Numbered from the stretch's first letter, positions 8,064-17,208 are shown. The stretch is DNA of 64,000 bases from Runella zeae DSM 19591 (GCF_000423565.1 NZ_AUIF01000046.1:1-64000), one strand, 5' to 3'. The notes: a model not told the origin generated them from the sequence alone. Numbers and translations: made by a program.

Positions 8064-9419
8064 TTACATCAGTTTTAAGTTTTTCGGATCCCAAGCGACC
8101 ACTTTTTTCTCAAAATAGCTTTTGTTGCAAGCCAATACTGGCGCCGCAGCCCTAAAACCAAAAAGAGGGTCTTCAATCACGGGTTTTCCGGTGAGTATTC
8201 CTTCAAAAAAGTTGGCAAAATGGTTTTTGTGCGCATCATCATCGGCGGGCGCTTCAAATTTAATTTCTTGCACAGGCTCCACGGTACGTGTATCGGCAGG
8301 GTACTTAGCATCATAAGCAGCGAGGTATTCTTTTTGTTGGGCTTCCGTAAAAGTTCCAAAACTCTCTCCATTGCTATAACCCGGAGCCGCCGATAGCTTG
8401 CGTTTAGTCAGGGTAAGTGAATTTCCTCCAAAGGTGATTTCACCTTCATTTCCCACAATACGCGTCACATTTTTGATGGCACCTGCATTGGCAAAATTGA
8501 CCCTCAATACCATCTGAAAAGGATCTAACTTACCCATAGCAGGGTACTCCATAGTAGCTACCATGACATCGGGTACATCGCGCCCGTCTTTCCAGTAGGC
8601 AAGTTGTCCCGAAGAAAAAATGCGATTGGGCCCCAATGAACCTGTTACAAAATGAACTCCCGTAATCAAGTGCACAAACAAATCTCCTGCAACCCCCGTA
8701 CCGTAGTCGCGATAATTGCGCCAGCGGAAAAAACGAACCGGGTCAAAAGCCCGTTTGGGAGCATCTCCTAAAAAAGTCTCCCAGTCAATCGTTTTGGGAG
8801 AGGCATCTGTCGGAATCGAGTACTGCCATGCTCCAATAGCATTGAAGCGGTCGTTGGTAGATTCGATAAAATTAATCATTCCTATATCACCTGCTTCTAC
8901 CAATCGCTTTGCTTCTTTGAAAGCCGCCCCACTGATACGCTGACTTCCTACTTGCATTACTTTGCCCGAAGCCTTGGCCGCCGCAATCACCGCCGCACCT
9001 TCTTCTATATTTTGAACCATTGGTTTTTCACAATATACGTGCTTGCCCTTTTTGAGAGCAGCAATCGATATACGATCATGCCAGTGGTCGGGAGTGACAA
9101 TCAAAACCGCATCCACATCTTTGCGCTCTAGTACCTCACGATAGTCACGAGTAGTAAAGAGATGATTTCCAAAAACTTCTTTAGCATGAGCCAATCGACC
9201 ATCATACAAATCCGCCACGGCTACCAGTTCACACATACCTGTCCGAAGGGCGGCATTGGTATCCGAAAATCCCTGTATGCCCATGCCAATGGTCGCAATA
9301 CGGATTTTGTTGTCGTTAAGACTTTTGATGATATTAAAAGAGGGCGCTACAGCCGTCGAAGCTGTCACTGCTCCTAGTTTTTTGACGAAGTCACGGCGAT
9401 TGGTTTTCATTTCTTGCAT
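8064..9419 (-). CDS. Gfo/Idh/MocA-family oxidoreductase, Tat-type leader
   Basis: The N-terminus has a twin-arginine motif (NRRDFVKKLG) followed by a short hydrophobic stretch, suggesting Tat export, common in this family in Bacteroidota. A Rossmann NAD(P)-binding domain follows (IRIATIGMGIQGF, VDAVLIVTPDHWH, GKHVYCEKPM with the family's EKP motif), then the C-terminal alpha/beta domain. Such enzymes oxidise or reduce sugars, inositols or related compounds. ATG at 9410 is equally possible and gives the cleaner MKTNRRDF start. It is first in a probable two-gene operon with the EamA transporter. Confidence 0.9.
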   Translation of the reverse strand: MQEMKTNRRDFVKKLGAVTASTAVAPSFNIIKSLNDNKIRIATIGMGIQGFSDTNAALRTGMCELVAVADLYDGRLAHAKEVFGNHLFTTRDYREVLERKDVDAVLIVTPDHWHDRISIAALKKGKHVYCEKPMVQNIEEGAAVIAAAKASGKVMQVGSQRISGAAFKEAKRLVEAGDIGMINFIESTNDRFNAIGAWQYSIPTDASPKTIDWETFLGDAPKRAFDPVRFFRWRNYRDYGTGVAGDLFVHLITGVHFVTGSLGPNRIFSSGQLAYWKDGRDVPDVMVATMEYPAMGKLDPFQMVLRVNFANAGAIKNVTRIVGNEGEITFGGNSLTLTKRKLSAAPGYSNGESFGTFTEAQQKEYLAAYDAKYPADTRTVEPVQEIKFEAPADDDAHKNHFANFFEGILTGKPVIEDPLFGFRAAAPVLACNKSYFEKKVVAWDPKNLKLM

Positions 9420-9467
9420 GTACAGGTGAGTCTTTGGTCATACTTTGTTCTAATGTTTTAAAGGCAA

Positions 9468-10031
9468 CTAAGAGTTAGTCTTACTTTGTCGCTGGAGGAT
9501 TTTACGGAGCAACCAAAAAATAAAAATCACCACCAACGAAAACGCAATAATCGGAAACCAAAAAGTGATAAAACTAAATCCAATAGACACTATATTTTCG
9601 ACGGTAGCCACCACAGGATTAGCCACTCCTCCGCTTAGTTTGGTAGAAGCAAGCCGCACCATACTCGTTCCTGCTTGAATAAAACCAGCCGTTCCTCCTC
9701 CTACCATCAGCCCCAATCCCCATTGAAGCATAGGGTTATTGATTTCAATAAAAGAAGTCGTCAACAAAGTACCTGCCGCAAAAGCGGTAGGCAAGGCGAT
9801 AGTGTCTAGGAGATTGTCAACCCAAGGAATATAATAACCACCGATTTCGAGAACCGTAGCCGTGCCAAGCAGCGTGATAGCCGTCCACGTACCCATCCAT
9901 TCGAAGCCTGAGGCTACGGTGACCCAGCCAAAGTGAACCGCAATGCTACTTAGTAGTAAAGGTACAAATACCCTAAATCCCGAACAGGCCGCCAAGCCTA
10001 TCCCCAGACATAAACTTAGAAAAAACTCCAT
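9468..10031 (-). CDS. DUF4126 membrane protein
   Basis: The 187-residue protein has four or more hydrophobic segments and the DUF4126 hallmarks: GIGLAACSGFRVFVPLLL near the start, then YYIPWVDNLLD, and GLMVGGGTAGFIQAG. Function is unknown. I chose the ATG at 10031, which places the conserved LCLGIGLAA segment at the N-terminus; the frame can be extended six codons to 10049. It lies 48 bases upstream of the oxidoreductase gene on the same strand. Confidence 0.85.
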   Translation of the reverse strand: MEFFLSLCLGIGLAACSGFRVFVPLLLSSIAVHFGWVTVASGFEWMGTWTAITLLGTATVLEIGGYYIPWVDNLLDTIALPTAFAAGTLLTTSFIEINNPMLQWGLGLMVGGGTAGFIQAGTSMVRLASTKLSGGVANPVVATVENIVSIGFSFITFWFPIIAFSLVVIFIFWLLRKILQRQSKTNS

Positions 10032-10144
10032 GCTTAAGTGCTTTCGCACAGTTATTTGTTAACCGTTAATAAAGCCCAAATTTTAAACACTAAGGCACTA
10101 AGTACCACTAAGATTTAAATGGTTAACTTTCAGAGATTTATCGT

Positions 10145-10999
10145 TTATTTTATTTCATACGCAGTTACCATATTCTTGTAGAAATTGGGAACAAGCACTT
10201 TCTTTTGCTGAGGAATATACCCAAAATCAGCCGTGTTGATTTTAGCATCTTTGCTGTCGATGAGTTTCCAGGTTTTTCCGGAAGGAGAGACACAATAGAT
10301 TTCGCCGTGCCAGCACGAAATCAAGTAATTGTCACCATGTCTCAAAATACCGTCGGCAGTTTTGTTGGTCATGGCCCAAGATTCGTATTTTTTGGTATTG
10401 TAATCCAACTTCCATAGATTTCCTGTGCCTGCCGAAGCTACTATGAGATAATCTTTTTCGGCAAAAACTCCGTTGGGTGCCTGAAGGTTGGGGTCATCCA
10501 AAAACAACTCCAATTTGCCATCTGCATAGCGATACAACTTATGCCCGCGCGAATCGCTCGCAAATACCTCTCCTTTGGGGCTAACGCTGACGTCGTTGAG
10601 CATGACGGCATTGGGGGCAGCGTGTCGTTTGATAATTTTACCCGACTTCAAATCTATTTCTACCAAATCTTTCAAATCCGCTACAAACAATGAGTTTTTC
10701 ACTACTCCCATTCCTTTGGGGTCATTGAGTCCCTTTGCCCATTCTAAGGTTTTGATTTTGCCGTCGGTAGTCAGTACCGAAATAAACCCGTCGCCGTCAG
10801 GGGCGTCTACGTTCATTTTGTTGATGTTAGCCACCAGTAGGCGTTTGTTTTGGGCATCATAATACACTGATTCGGGCGTGCGCAAAGTGGTGTCAGATTG
10901 CCACACTTGGGTGAGCGATAGAGGTGAGCTATCTTGCGAATAGACAGCCGTTATGCTTCCCATGAGGAGAGCCGATGCAAGAAAAAAAGAAGTTTTCAC
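10145..10999 (-). CDS. Secreted SMP-30/gluconolactonase-like beta-propeller protein
   Basis: A signal peptide (about residues 1-21, ending AVYSQ) precedes a repetitive beta-propeller sequence with recurring patterns such as LNDPKGMGVVKNSLFVADL, MLNDVSVSPKGEVFASDS and APNGVFAEKDYLIVAS. These match the SMP-30/strictosidine-synthase-like superfamily, whose members hydrolyse lactones or only bind ligands. I cannot confirm the metal ligands by eye, so enzymatic activity is uncertain. It is divergent from the DUF1080 gene, sharing a 61-base promoter region. Confidence 0.78.
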   Translation of the reverse strand: MKTSFFLASALLMGSITAVYSQDSSPLSLTQVWQSDTTLRTPESVYYDAQNKRLLVANINKMNVDAPDGDGFISVLTTDGKIKTLEWAKGLNDPKGMGVVKNSLFVADLKDLVEIDLKSGKIIKRHAAPNAVMLNDVSVSPKGEVFASDSRGHKLYRYADGKLELFLDDPNLQAPNGVFAEKDYLIVASAGTGNLWKLDYNTKKYESWAMTNKTADGILRHGDNYLISCWHGEIYCVSPSGKTWKLIDSKDAKINTADFGYIPQQKKVLVPNFYKNMVTAYEIK

Positions 11000-11060
11000 G
11001 GTAAAAAATAGTTAAGAATTACTTAATTTGTCGAATTAAACACTTTCATATTTAAAAGCA

Positions 11061-11681
11061 ATGAACACCATCAAACTACGCAATCTATTCTTCATTACTG
11101 CCTGTTGTACCTTTTTGGCCTTTTCAAGTTTTGCTCAAAAGAAAGAAAAACTATTTAATGGCAAAGACCTGAAAGGCTGGAAAGTATATGGTACAGAAAA
11201 GTGGTATGTAGAAAAAGGAGAGTTGGTATGCGAAAGCGGCCCTGATAAGGGATACGGGTATTTGGCTACCGAAAAAACGTATAAAAACTTCGAACTTAGC
11301 GTAGATTTTAAACAAGGAGCCAACGGCAACAGTGGGGTTTTTATCCGTTCAAACATCGCCGAAGGTAGCACCAAAATCAGTGGATGGCAGGTAGAAGTAG
11401 CCCCTCCAAACCACGATACGGGCGGGATTTATGAGTCTTATGGCCGTGGTTGGCTTATTCAAATCCCTGACGATAAAGAAGGGTTTTTGAAGTTTGGAGA
11501 GTGGAATACCCTCAAAATTAGAGCCGAAGGCTCACGCGTGCAAACTTGGCTCAATGGCCATGAAATGGTGGATCTAACCGACGAAAAAATCGGTGCCGGA
11601 AATGGCTCCATTGCCCTTCAAATCCACGACGGAGGAGGGATTAAAGTCAATTGGAAAAACCTAGTAATCAGGCCTTTGTAG
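11061..11681 (+). CDS. Secreted DUF1080 (3-keto-disaccharide hydrolase fold) protein
   Basis: A signal peptide (about 1-25, ending FSSFAQ) is followed by the DUF1080 concanavalin-like domain: LFNGKDLKGWKVYG at the start, GELVCES, FELSVDFKQGANGNSGVFIR, then EWNTLKIRAEGSRVQTWLNG. The length of 206 residues is a single domain. Some members hydrolyse 3-keto-glycosides after oxidation by a Gfo/Idh/MocA partner, and such an oxidoreductase lies 1.6 kb away, so a shared role is possible but unproven. A terminator follows. Confidence 0.88.
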   Translation: MNTIKLRNLFFITACCTFLAFSSFAQKKEKLFNGKDLKGWKVYGTEKWYVEKGELVCESGPDKGYGYLATEKTYKNFELSVDFKQGANGNSGVFIRSNIAEGSTKISGWQVEVAPPNHDTGGIYESYGRGWLIQIPDDKEGFLKFGEWNTLKIRAEGSRVQTWLNGHEMVDLTDEKIGAGNGSIALQIHDGGGIKVNWKNLVIRPL

Positions 11682-11750
11682 ATTACTTAGGTCACAAAAA
11701 TTTAATCTCCATAAAAAAGCCGTATCTTTAGGCTCCATTGGTGGAGTTTG

Positions 11751-11786
11751 ACCTTCCAGTTCTTGGCGAATTGGAAGGTTTTTTTA
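11751..11786 (+). terminator. Hairpin with T tail between DUF1080 gene and helicase
   Basis: ACCTTCCA at 11751-11758 pairs with TGGAAGGT at 11772-11779, and three more inner pairs (one G-T) extend the stem; seven T follow. It most simply ends the DUF1080 transcript, but it also lies 64 bases before the helicase start and could act as an attenuator if the helicase leader begins upstream. Confidence 0.7.
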
Positions 11787-11849
11787 TAACATTTTAATTA
11801 ATGCTAGATAAACTAATTCGCTAAGAATCAGAATATCTATTTTTATTTT

Positions 11850-13133
11850 ATGACATTTGATTCATTAAATCTGATTGACCCCATTCGCAAAGCCTTACAG
11901 GCTGAGGGGTATAGCACTCCTACTCCCATTCAAGCCCAAGCGATTCCGATAGTACTCGAAGGGAAAGACTTATTAGGCTGCGCCCAAACAGGTACGGGTA
12001 AAACAGCCGCTTTTGCGATTCCGATTTTGCAATTACTAGCTCAAAAGCCATCTCAACGGCGCGAACGGCGTACCATAAAAGCTTTGATTTTGACCCCAAC
12101 TCGCGAACTAGCCATTCAGATTGGGGAGAGCTTTGCTGCCTATGGCCGCTTTACCAACCTCAAACATACCGTTATTTTTGGTGGTGTAAAACAGCTTCAA
12201 CAGACCAACGCCCTCCAAAATGGCGTAGATATTTTGATTGCCACTCCGGGTCGGCTTATCGACCTCATGGCGCAGCGTTTTGTGAGTTTAAAACATTTAG
12301 AGATTTTTGTGCTCGACGAAGCCGACCGTATGCTCGATATGGGTTTTGTACACGACGTACGCCGAATCATTGCGGTATTGCCTTCTGAGCGACAATCTTT
12401 GTTTTTTTCGGCGACCATGCCTCCCGAAATCACCAAACTCGCCGATTCTATCCTTCACAATCCGGCCAAAGTAGAAGTAACACCCGTGTCTTCTACGGTA
12501 GATATTATCCAACAGTCGGTGTTTTTTGTCGATAAAGAAAACAAAAATGCTTTATTGCTGCACCTTCTTCAAGACAAAGGAATTGAAACAGTTTTGGTAT
12601 TTACCCGTACCAAGCATGGCGCTGATAAAGTAATGAAAATGTTATTGAAAAATAACATCAAAGCAGAGGCAATTCACGGCAACAAGTCTCAAAATGCCCG
12701 CCAAAATGCGTTGAACAATTTCAAAACCAAAAGTACACGTGTATTAGTTGCGACCGACATCGCAGCGCGTGGTATCGATGTAGAAGAATTAGCGTACGTT
12801 ATCAATTTCGAAATACCCGATATTCCTGAGACTTATGTTCACCGCATCGGTCGGACGGGTAGAGCAGGAGCCAAAGGTACGGCTTATTCTTTCTGTGATA
12901 CCGAAGAGAGGGCCAACCTGAAAGACATCCAAAAATTGATCGCAAAAGTAATTCCGGTTATAGAAGAGCATCCTTTTCCGCTGACTCAAACACCCGGAAA
13001 TGAAGCGCCTAAATCGCGTAGTAACACTCCTGCTCGCGGCAATCGTCCTCCTAAACCAAAACCTCAAGTAGGAGCTTCTTCGGCTCCAAAGCCCGAACGA
13101 AGCAAGAAACCTTGGTTCGCCAAAAAAAGATAA
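11850..13133 (+). CDS. DEAD-box RNA helicase (RhlE-like)
   Basis: All helicase motifs are present: the Q motif region ([11 protein letters not shown]), Walker A AQTGTGKT (45-52), [21 protein letters not shown] at about 156-159, SATM, then [26 protein letters not shown] and [10 protein letters not shown]. The last 50 residues are basic, proline-rich and disordered, as in RhlE-type proteins. The enzyme unwinds RNA duplexes in ribosome assembly or cold adaptation. The upstream 5' region contains a hairpin described separately. A bidirectional terminator follows. Confidence 0.94.
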   Translation: MTFDSLNLIDPIRKALQAEGYSTPTPIQAQAIPIVLEGKDLLGCAQTGTGKTAAFAIPILQLLAQKPSQRRERRTIKALILTPTRELAIQIGESFAAYGRFTNLKHTVIFGGVKQLQQTNALQNGVDILIATPGRLIDLMAQRFVSLKHLEIFVLDEADRMLDMGFVHDVRRIIAVLPSERQSLFFSATMPPEITKLADSILHNPAKVEVTPVSSTVDIIQQSVFFVDKENKNALLLHLLQDKGIETVLVFTRTKHGADKVMKMLLKNNIKAEAIHGNKSQNARQNALNNFKTKSTRVLVATDIAARGIDVEELAYVINFEIPDIPETYVHRIGRTGRAGAKGTAYSFCDTEERANLKDIQKLIAKVIPVIEEHPFPLTQTPGNEAPKSRSNTPARGNRPPKPKPQVGASSAPKPERSKKPWFAKKR

Positions 13134-13140
13134 ATGATTA

Positions 13141-13164
13141 AAAGCGCTCCTGAAGCGCTTTTTT
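13141..13164. terminator. Bidirectional terminator between helicase and Fur-family gene
   Basis: AAAGCGCT at 13141-13148 and AGCGCTTT at 13154-13161 form an 8 bp stem with a five-base loop and A/T runs on both sides, so it can stop both convergent genes. Confidence 0.8.
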
Positions 13165-13579
13165 ATTTGCTACAGAGCGGGCAAGTACCTTGAATGAGTA
13201 AATTCATTTCAGTAGAAGAAAACCCTTGTGGTAACTGGACTGACGGAATGTGTATATCGTCCAAACAAGTAGTTTTACCGCACATTTGACATTTAAAATG
13301 TACGTGGTCGTGGTGATGTTCATGACTGTGACATACGCCTTTGCATAAAGCATAGCGAAGCCCTTCCTCGTCTAATACCTTATGAATGATGCCTTTATCA
13401 ACAAAAGTTTTGAGGGTACGGTAGATCGTAACGCGGTCGTAGCGCTCTTGCAAGCCGCTTTCCAAATCTCCGTGCGAGAGGGCAGAATCTTGATGATGAA
13501 GTATATCTAAAATATCTTCACGGCAGCTCGTATGACGCAACTCGTGCAAACGTAGTGTATCTTTGGCGAATGTATTCAT
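13163..13579 (-). CDS. Fur-family metal-dependent repressor
   Basis: The 138-residue protein has a winged-helix domain (ALSHGDLESGLQERYDRVTIYRTLKTFVDKG) and a C-terminal metal-binding dimerisation domain with a His-rich loop (HSHEHHHDHVHF) and two cysteine pairs (CQMCG and CPLC) forming a structural zinc site. The histidine cluster and short length resemble Zur/Fur subgroups; whether it senses zinc, iron or peroxide cannot be told. It is divergent from mog, and the gap contains an imperfect 17-base direct repeat that might be an operator. Confidence 0.9.
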   Translation of the reverse strand: MNTFAKDTLRLHELRHTSCREDILDILHHQDSALSHGDLESGLQERYDRVTIYRTLKTFVDKGIIHKVLDEEGLRYALCKGVCHSHEHHHDHVHFKCQMCGKTTCLDDIHIPSVQLPQGFSSTEMNLLIQGTCPLCSK

Positions 13580-13632
13580 AATCGGTATCAGTTAACTTTC
13601 GAGATGTTATCTGTTACTGTTAAAATGCTTTA

Positions 13633-13665
13633 AACTTCGCGAAAGTTCGAGACTTTCGTGAAGTT
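13633..13665. repeat. 14 bp palindrome in the fur-mog gap
   Basis: AACTTCGCGAAAGT at 13633-13646 faces ACTTTCGTGAAGTT at 13652-13665 with one G-T pair and a five-base spacer. The right arm plus ATC recurs at 13595-13611 (ACTTTCGAGATGTTATC) with two mismatches. It may be a dispersed palindromic repeat or a regulator site; no T tail follows. Confidence 0.6.
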
Positions 13666-13707
13666 ATCAAAATTATCAAATTTAAAATCCAACGTTTCAG
13701 CGTTACT

Positions 13708-14232
13708 ATGATTAAAATTGGTATCATCAACGTCTCCGACCGCGCTAGCGCGGGTATCTATGAAGATATTCCGGGCAAGGCCATTGTTTCTACCCTTCAA
13801 GAATACCTCATCAGCGAATGGGAACCCGTATATCGAGTTATTCCAGACGAGCAACACCTTATCAGTCAAGCCCTTGTCGAAATGGCCGACAAAGAAGACT
13901 GCTGCTTGGTAGTGACGAGCGGGGGCACAGGGCCTGCCCCGCGTGATGTCACTCCTGAAGCTACCGAGGCTGTTTGTCAGAAAATGATGCCCGGTTTTGG
14001 TGAACTCATGCGACAAGTAAGTTTGCAATATGTACCCACGGCGATTTTGTCGCGTCAAACCGCTGGTATCCGTCACAAAACCCTGATTGTCAATCTGCCC
14101 GGAAAGCCTTCTGCTATTCGTCAATGCCTCGATGCTGTTTTTCCAGCGATTCCTTATTGCATTGATTTGATTGGTGGGCCGTATTTAGAAACCAACGATG
14201 CCGTCATCAAAATCTTTAGACCCAAATCATAA
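13708..14232 (+). CDS. mog: Molybdopterin adenylyltransferase
   Basis: The 174-residue protein matches the MoaB/Mog fold: GIINVSDRASAGIYEDIPG at the N-terminus, VTSGGTGPAPRDVTPEAT for the nucleotide and molybdopterin site, and the NLPGKPSAI motif near the C-terminus. Mog activates molybdopterin by adenylation before molybdenum insertion. The usual neighbours moaA, moaC and moeA are absent from this window. It is transcribed away from the Fur-family gene and precedes the PfkB kinase gene by 89 bases. Confidence 0.93.
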   Translation: MIKIGIINVSDRASAGIYEDIPGKAIVSTLQEYLISEWEPVYRVIPDEQHLISQALVEMADKEDCCLVVTSGGTGPAPRDVTPEATEAVCQKMMPGFGELMRQVSLQYVPTAILSRQTAGIRHKTLIVNLPGKPSAIRQCLDAVFPAIPYCIDLIGGPYLETNDAVIKIFRPKS

Positions 14233-14321
14233 TTTTTAGCATTATGTTGTTCTGAAAAAAATCAATCTATTTCATCAAACAACACCCCTAACGATTAACG
14301 GTGCAGAAGCACCACTTTTCC

Positions 14322-15317
14322 ATGAATCCCTCTGAATTAACTTCTATTTTCAACCATATCAAACATTTACGCGTAGGAGTGATTGGCGATTTTGCCGTAG
14401 ATTTCTACTATAAACTTCAAACCCACACGGGAGAGTTGTCGGTCGAAACCCAAAAAGAAGTATTTCGGGCACAAAAACCTACCGCTTCTTTGGGAGGCGC
14501 AGGCAACGTAGTACAGAATATAGCCGCTTTGGGCGCTCAATCTATAAAAGTATTTGGTTGCATCGGAAATGATATTTTTGGACGAGAAATGTTGCATCTC
14601 TTTCAAAACCTTCGGGTAGATACGCAAGCTTTACAAATCATTGAGCAAGGTTGGGATACTTGCACCTACACCAAGCCCATGACGAGTAACGGAGAAGCAA
14701 ATCGCCTTGATTTTGGAACCAATAATCAACTCTCCGAAACTCATTTCAATCAGATTGTCAGTGATTTAGAATCAAGTCTTCCTGAGCTTGACGTACTCAT
14801 CATCAATCAGCAATTTGCCAATCCGCTCCTAAACGCCCCACGATTGACGATGCTCAATAGGCTCATTGCTCGCTTTCCGAAGTGTTTTATGTTGGCCGAC
14901 TCCCGCGACTTCGGGGGGAGCGTCAGAGGAGCTACTCTAAAAGTAAATACCGACGAAATAGCCCGAATCCTGTCTTGCGCCGTATCTAATGATTTAGGAA
15001 GTTGTATCACCCAAAGCCGCCAACTCCAAGCTATCACCAAAGCACCCGTACTTATCACCCGTGGAGAGCAGGGGATACTGTACGTGGACAAAGACGAAAC
15101 TTGTCAAGTAAAAGGTATTCCGTTGCAAGGCCCTCTTGATACCGTTGGAGCAGGAGACACGGTAGTAGCGGCATTTGCGTTGGCGAAGGGTGTTAGATGT
15201 AGCGACTTTGTGGCTTTACAAATTGCCAACTATGCCGCTGCCGTTACGGTTCAGAAACTCAACCAAACGGGTACGGCTTGTCTGGACGAAATATTGGCAT
15301 TGAAAGCTAGCTTGTAA
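14322..15317 (+). CDS. PfkB-family sugar kinase (RfaE/HldE kinase-like)
   Basis: The ribokinase fold is marked by the N-terminal glycine motif LGGAGNVVQNIAALGA and the C-terminal ATP/anion-hole motif LDTVGAGDTVVAAFALA with the catalytic aspartate. The first motif is closest to the heptose-7-phosphate kinase (RfaE) group, but the residues normally binding heptose are not obvious, so the sugar is uncertain. I chose the ATG at 14322; an in-frame GTG at 14301 would add seven residues. The AGE-family epimerase gene follows after 47 bases, so the two probably act on related sugars. Confidence 0.82.
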   Translation: MNPSELTSIFNHIKHLRVGVIGDFAVDFYYKLQTHTGELSVETQKEVFRAQKPTASLGGAGNVVQNIAALGAQSIKVFGCIGNDIFGREMLHLFQNLRVDTQALQIIEQGWDTCTYTKPMTSNGEANRLDFGTNNQLSETHFNQIVSDLESSLPELDVLIINQQFANPLLNAPRLTMLNRLIARFPKCFMLADSRDFGGSVRGATLKVNTDEIARILSCAVSNDLGSCITQSRQLQAITKAPVLITRGEQGILYVDKDETCQVKGIPLQGPLDTVGAGDTVVAAFALAKGVRCSDFVALQIANYAAAVTVQKLNQTGTACLDEILALKASL

Positions 15318-15364
15318 AGAATCGTATTTTCAAACCATTCAATATATATTATTTATCTTAGACC

Positions 15365-16639
15365 ATGACCTCGGAAAAACTTACGGCGCTCCGCCAAGAA
15401 ATTCAGACGTATCTTTCGGGTAGCTTACTTCCTTTTTGGATTCAACGTACCGTTGACAAGGAAAATGGCGGCTTCATTACTCATTTCGACCAATTTGGCA
15501 AGGATTCGGGCGAAGACGAAAAATCTTTGATTGCTCAATCTCGGTCAGTATTTACGTATTCGTCGGCGGTGCGAGCAGGCTATGATACCGACGGCACCCT
15601 TGCAGAGATGGCACGCCAAGGGGTGGATTATCTCATTGATAAAATGTGGGACAATGAATACGGCGGATTTTTTTGGATGACCAACCGCAAGGGAGAAGTT
15701 ACGATTGACGAAAAAATCGTTTATGGGCTTAGTTTTTGTATTTATTCATTGAGCGAATACACCCTCGCTCTTGGCGACCCACGAGGCCAAGAATACGCCG
15801 AAAAATGTTTTGACCTATTACAAAAATACGCTGTAGATACGCACTACGGAGGGTATTTTGAGATGTTTACTCGCGACTGGACCCTCAAAGGCCCCGGCTC
15901 CGCTGGCGGCGACCGCAAAACCCTCGACGCTCATATGCACCTTATGGAAGCATTCACGACTTTGTATGAGTGTACGGGCAAAGAAATTCACCGCCGCAAG
16001 CTCCTCGAAATCATTGAGTTGTTGGTTTCGCGTATTATGCATCCTGAGTATGGCACGGGTGTGCCGCAGTTTTGGGCCGATTGGCGCGTGGCTCCTCAAA
16101 TTAAATTTGACATCGTATGGGGCTGGGATCGCTTCACCGAAGACGGTCTGAAAGCCGCTGCCGAAGACAACACTAGCTATGGCCACAATGCCGAATTTGC
16201 GTGGTTGTTGATGCACGCTTTGGATATTCTAGGGCTTCCGTATGATACTTATGGTGAGCAAATTACCAAATCTTACAGTCATGCTTTGAAGTATGGTGTT
16301 GATTGGGAATTTGGCGGCGTGTATGTAGAAGGCTCTCATGCAGGTGAGGTATATGACCGTGAAAAAGAGTTTTGGCAGCAAGCCGAGATGCTCATCGGAA
16401 TGCTCGATGCTTATCGCTTTTTGAAAGATGAAAAATACCTAGAAGCTTACGAAAACGTTCATCGCTTTGTATTTGACAAAATGATTAATCATGAGTTGGG
16501 TGAATGGTGGCCCCTTATGACCCGTGATGGCGCTCCTATTTGGAAGCACATGAGCCACTCTTGGAAAATCAATTATCATGATGTACGTTCGATGATTCAG
16601 TCGGCTATTCGCCTCGACAAAATCGTCAGAGGAGTCTAA
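15365..16639 (+). CDS. AGE-family sugar epimerase (N-acylglucosamine 2-epimerase / cellobiose 2-epimerase-like)
   Basis: The 424-residue protein shows the (alpha/alpha)6-barrel family pattern: FWIQRTVDKENGGF near the start, QSRSVFTYSSAVRAGY, then DAHMHLMEAFTTLYE, GHNAEFAWLLMHALD and a C-terminal WKINYHDVRSMIQ. Conserved histidines in HMHLMEA and GHNAEF are the usual catalytic residues. Members invert C2 of GlcNAc, cellobiose or isomerise mannose. The overall look (WTLKGPGSAGGDRKTLDAH) favours a cellobiose 2-epimerase-like or mannose isomerase group, unproven. It likely forms an operon with the preceding kinase. Confidence 0.88.
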   Translation: MTSEKLTALRQEIQTYLSGSLLPFWIQRTVDKENGGFITHFDQFGKDSGEDEKSLIAQSRSVFTYSSAVRAGYDTDGTLAEMARQGVDYLIDKMWDNEYGGFFWMTNRKGEVTIDEKIVYGLSFCIYSLSEYTLALGDPRGQEYAEKCFDLLQKYAVDTHYGGYFEMFTRDWTLKGPGSAGGDRKTLDAHMHLMEAFTTLYECTGKEIHRRKLLEIIELLVSRIMHPEYGTGVPQFWADWRVAPQIKFDIVWGWDRFTEDGLKAAAEDNTSYGHNAEFAWLLMHALDILGLPYDTYGEQITKSYSHALKYGVDWEFGGVYVEGSHAGEVYDREKEFWQQAEMLIGMLDAYRFLKDEKYLEAYENVHRFVFDKMINHELGEWWPLMTRDGAPIWKHMSHSWKINYHDVRSMIQSAIRLDKIVRGV

Positions 16640-16768
16640 ATCCTTAGCTATAAGCAGTAAGCTTTTTAGATGCTCAATGGTTTTCTGTAGAGAAGACCTA
16701 AAAAATGCCTAAAGCATACTGCCAATTGCTACGTAGTTAGCGTTTTTTAATAGTCACGAATATTGCTC

Positions 16769-16800
16769 AAAACGGGGAGAACTTTCCCCGTTTTTGTTTT
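16769..16800 (+). terminator. Terminator of the kinase-epimerase operon
   Basis: AAAACGGGGA at 16769-16778 pairs with TCCCCGTTTT at 16785-16794 and is followed by more T. The 130 bases between the epimerase stop and this hairpin hold nothing else I can identify, and the stretch from 16801 to 16999 is AT-rich with no gene. Confidence 0.85.
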
Positions 16801-16999
16801 TTTTATAACTTGCTTTACAGAATAGAAAAAAGTCTAAAAATAAACTAATCTGTTCATTATCAAAACACTACTCTGGGATTTCTTGATTTTTAAATCTGTT
16901 CATTTACTCAGTGGATTGTTTTTTTAAATGACATATTCTAAAACTGTAATATACCGAAGGCGTTCAATCAATATTCATCCTAAAATCACAACTGCTCAT

Positions 17000-17119
17000 A
17001 TGAACAATTTATTCAGAGGTTTACTAGCTGGCTATGGTGCCAAAAAATTAGGAGGTGGATGCCTCAGTACTATCCTTATTTTCATTGTATTGTGGGTTAT
17101 TTTGGGGCAGTGCCAATAA
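17000..17119 (+). CDS. 39-residue glycine-rich membrane peptide
   Basis: The ATG at 17000 opens a 39-residue frame with a polar N-terminus (NNLFRGLLAGYGAKKLGGG) and one membrane helix (LSTILIFIVLWVIL). I recognise this pattern as a small hypothetical membrane protein found in other Bacteroidota, but no function is known. The frame can be extended to 16928, but the extension is basic and unlike the conserved part. A terminator follows directly, supporting an independent gene. Confidence 0.6.
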   Translation: MNNLFRGLLAGYGAKKLGGGCLSTILIFIVLWVILGQCQ

Positions 17120-17175
17120 GGCCTCTACGCTAATCCATTAACAGATACTCATCAAAATCTTTCTGCTATTTCTAC

Positions 17176-17208
17176 AAAAGCTCCAAATACGCATTGGGAG
17201 CTTTTTTT
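17176..17208 (+). terminator. Terminator after the small membrane peptide gene
   Basis: AAAAGCTCC at 17176-17184 pairs with GGAGCTTTT at 17197-17205, followed by T residues. Confidence 0.75.

Noticed and set aside
10081-10125. CACTAAGGCACTAAGTACCACTAAG short repeats
   Set aside because: The units are short and irregular, and I see no structure or function beyond low complexity.
13630-14124. Minus-strand frame of 164 residues opposite mog
   Set aside because: It is the antisense shadow of mog, which has clear family motifs.
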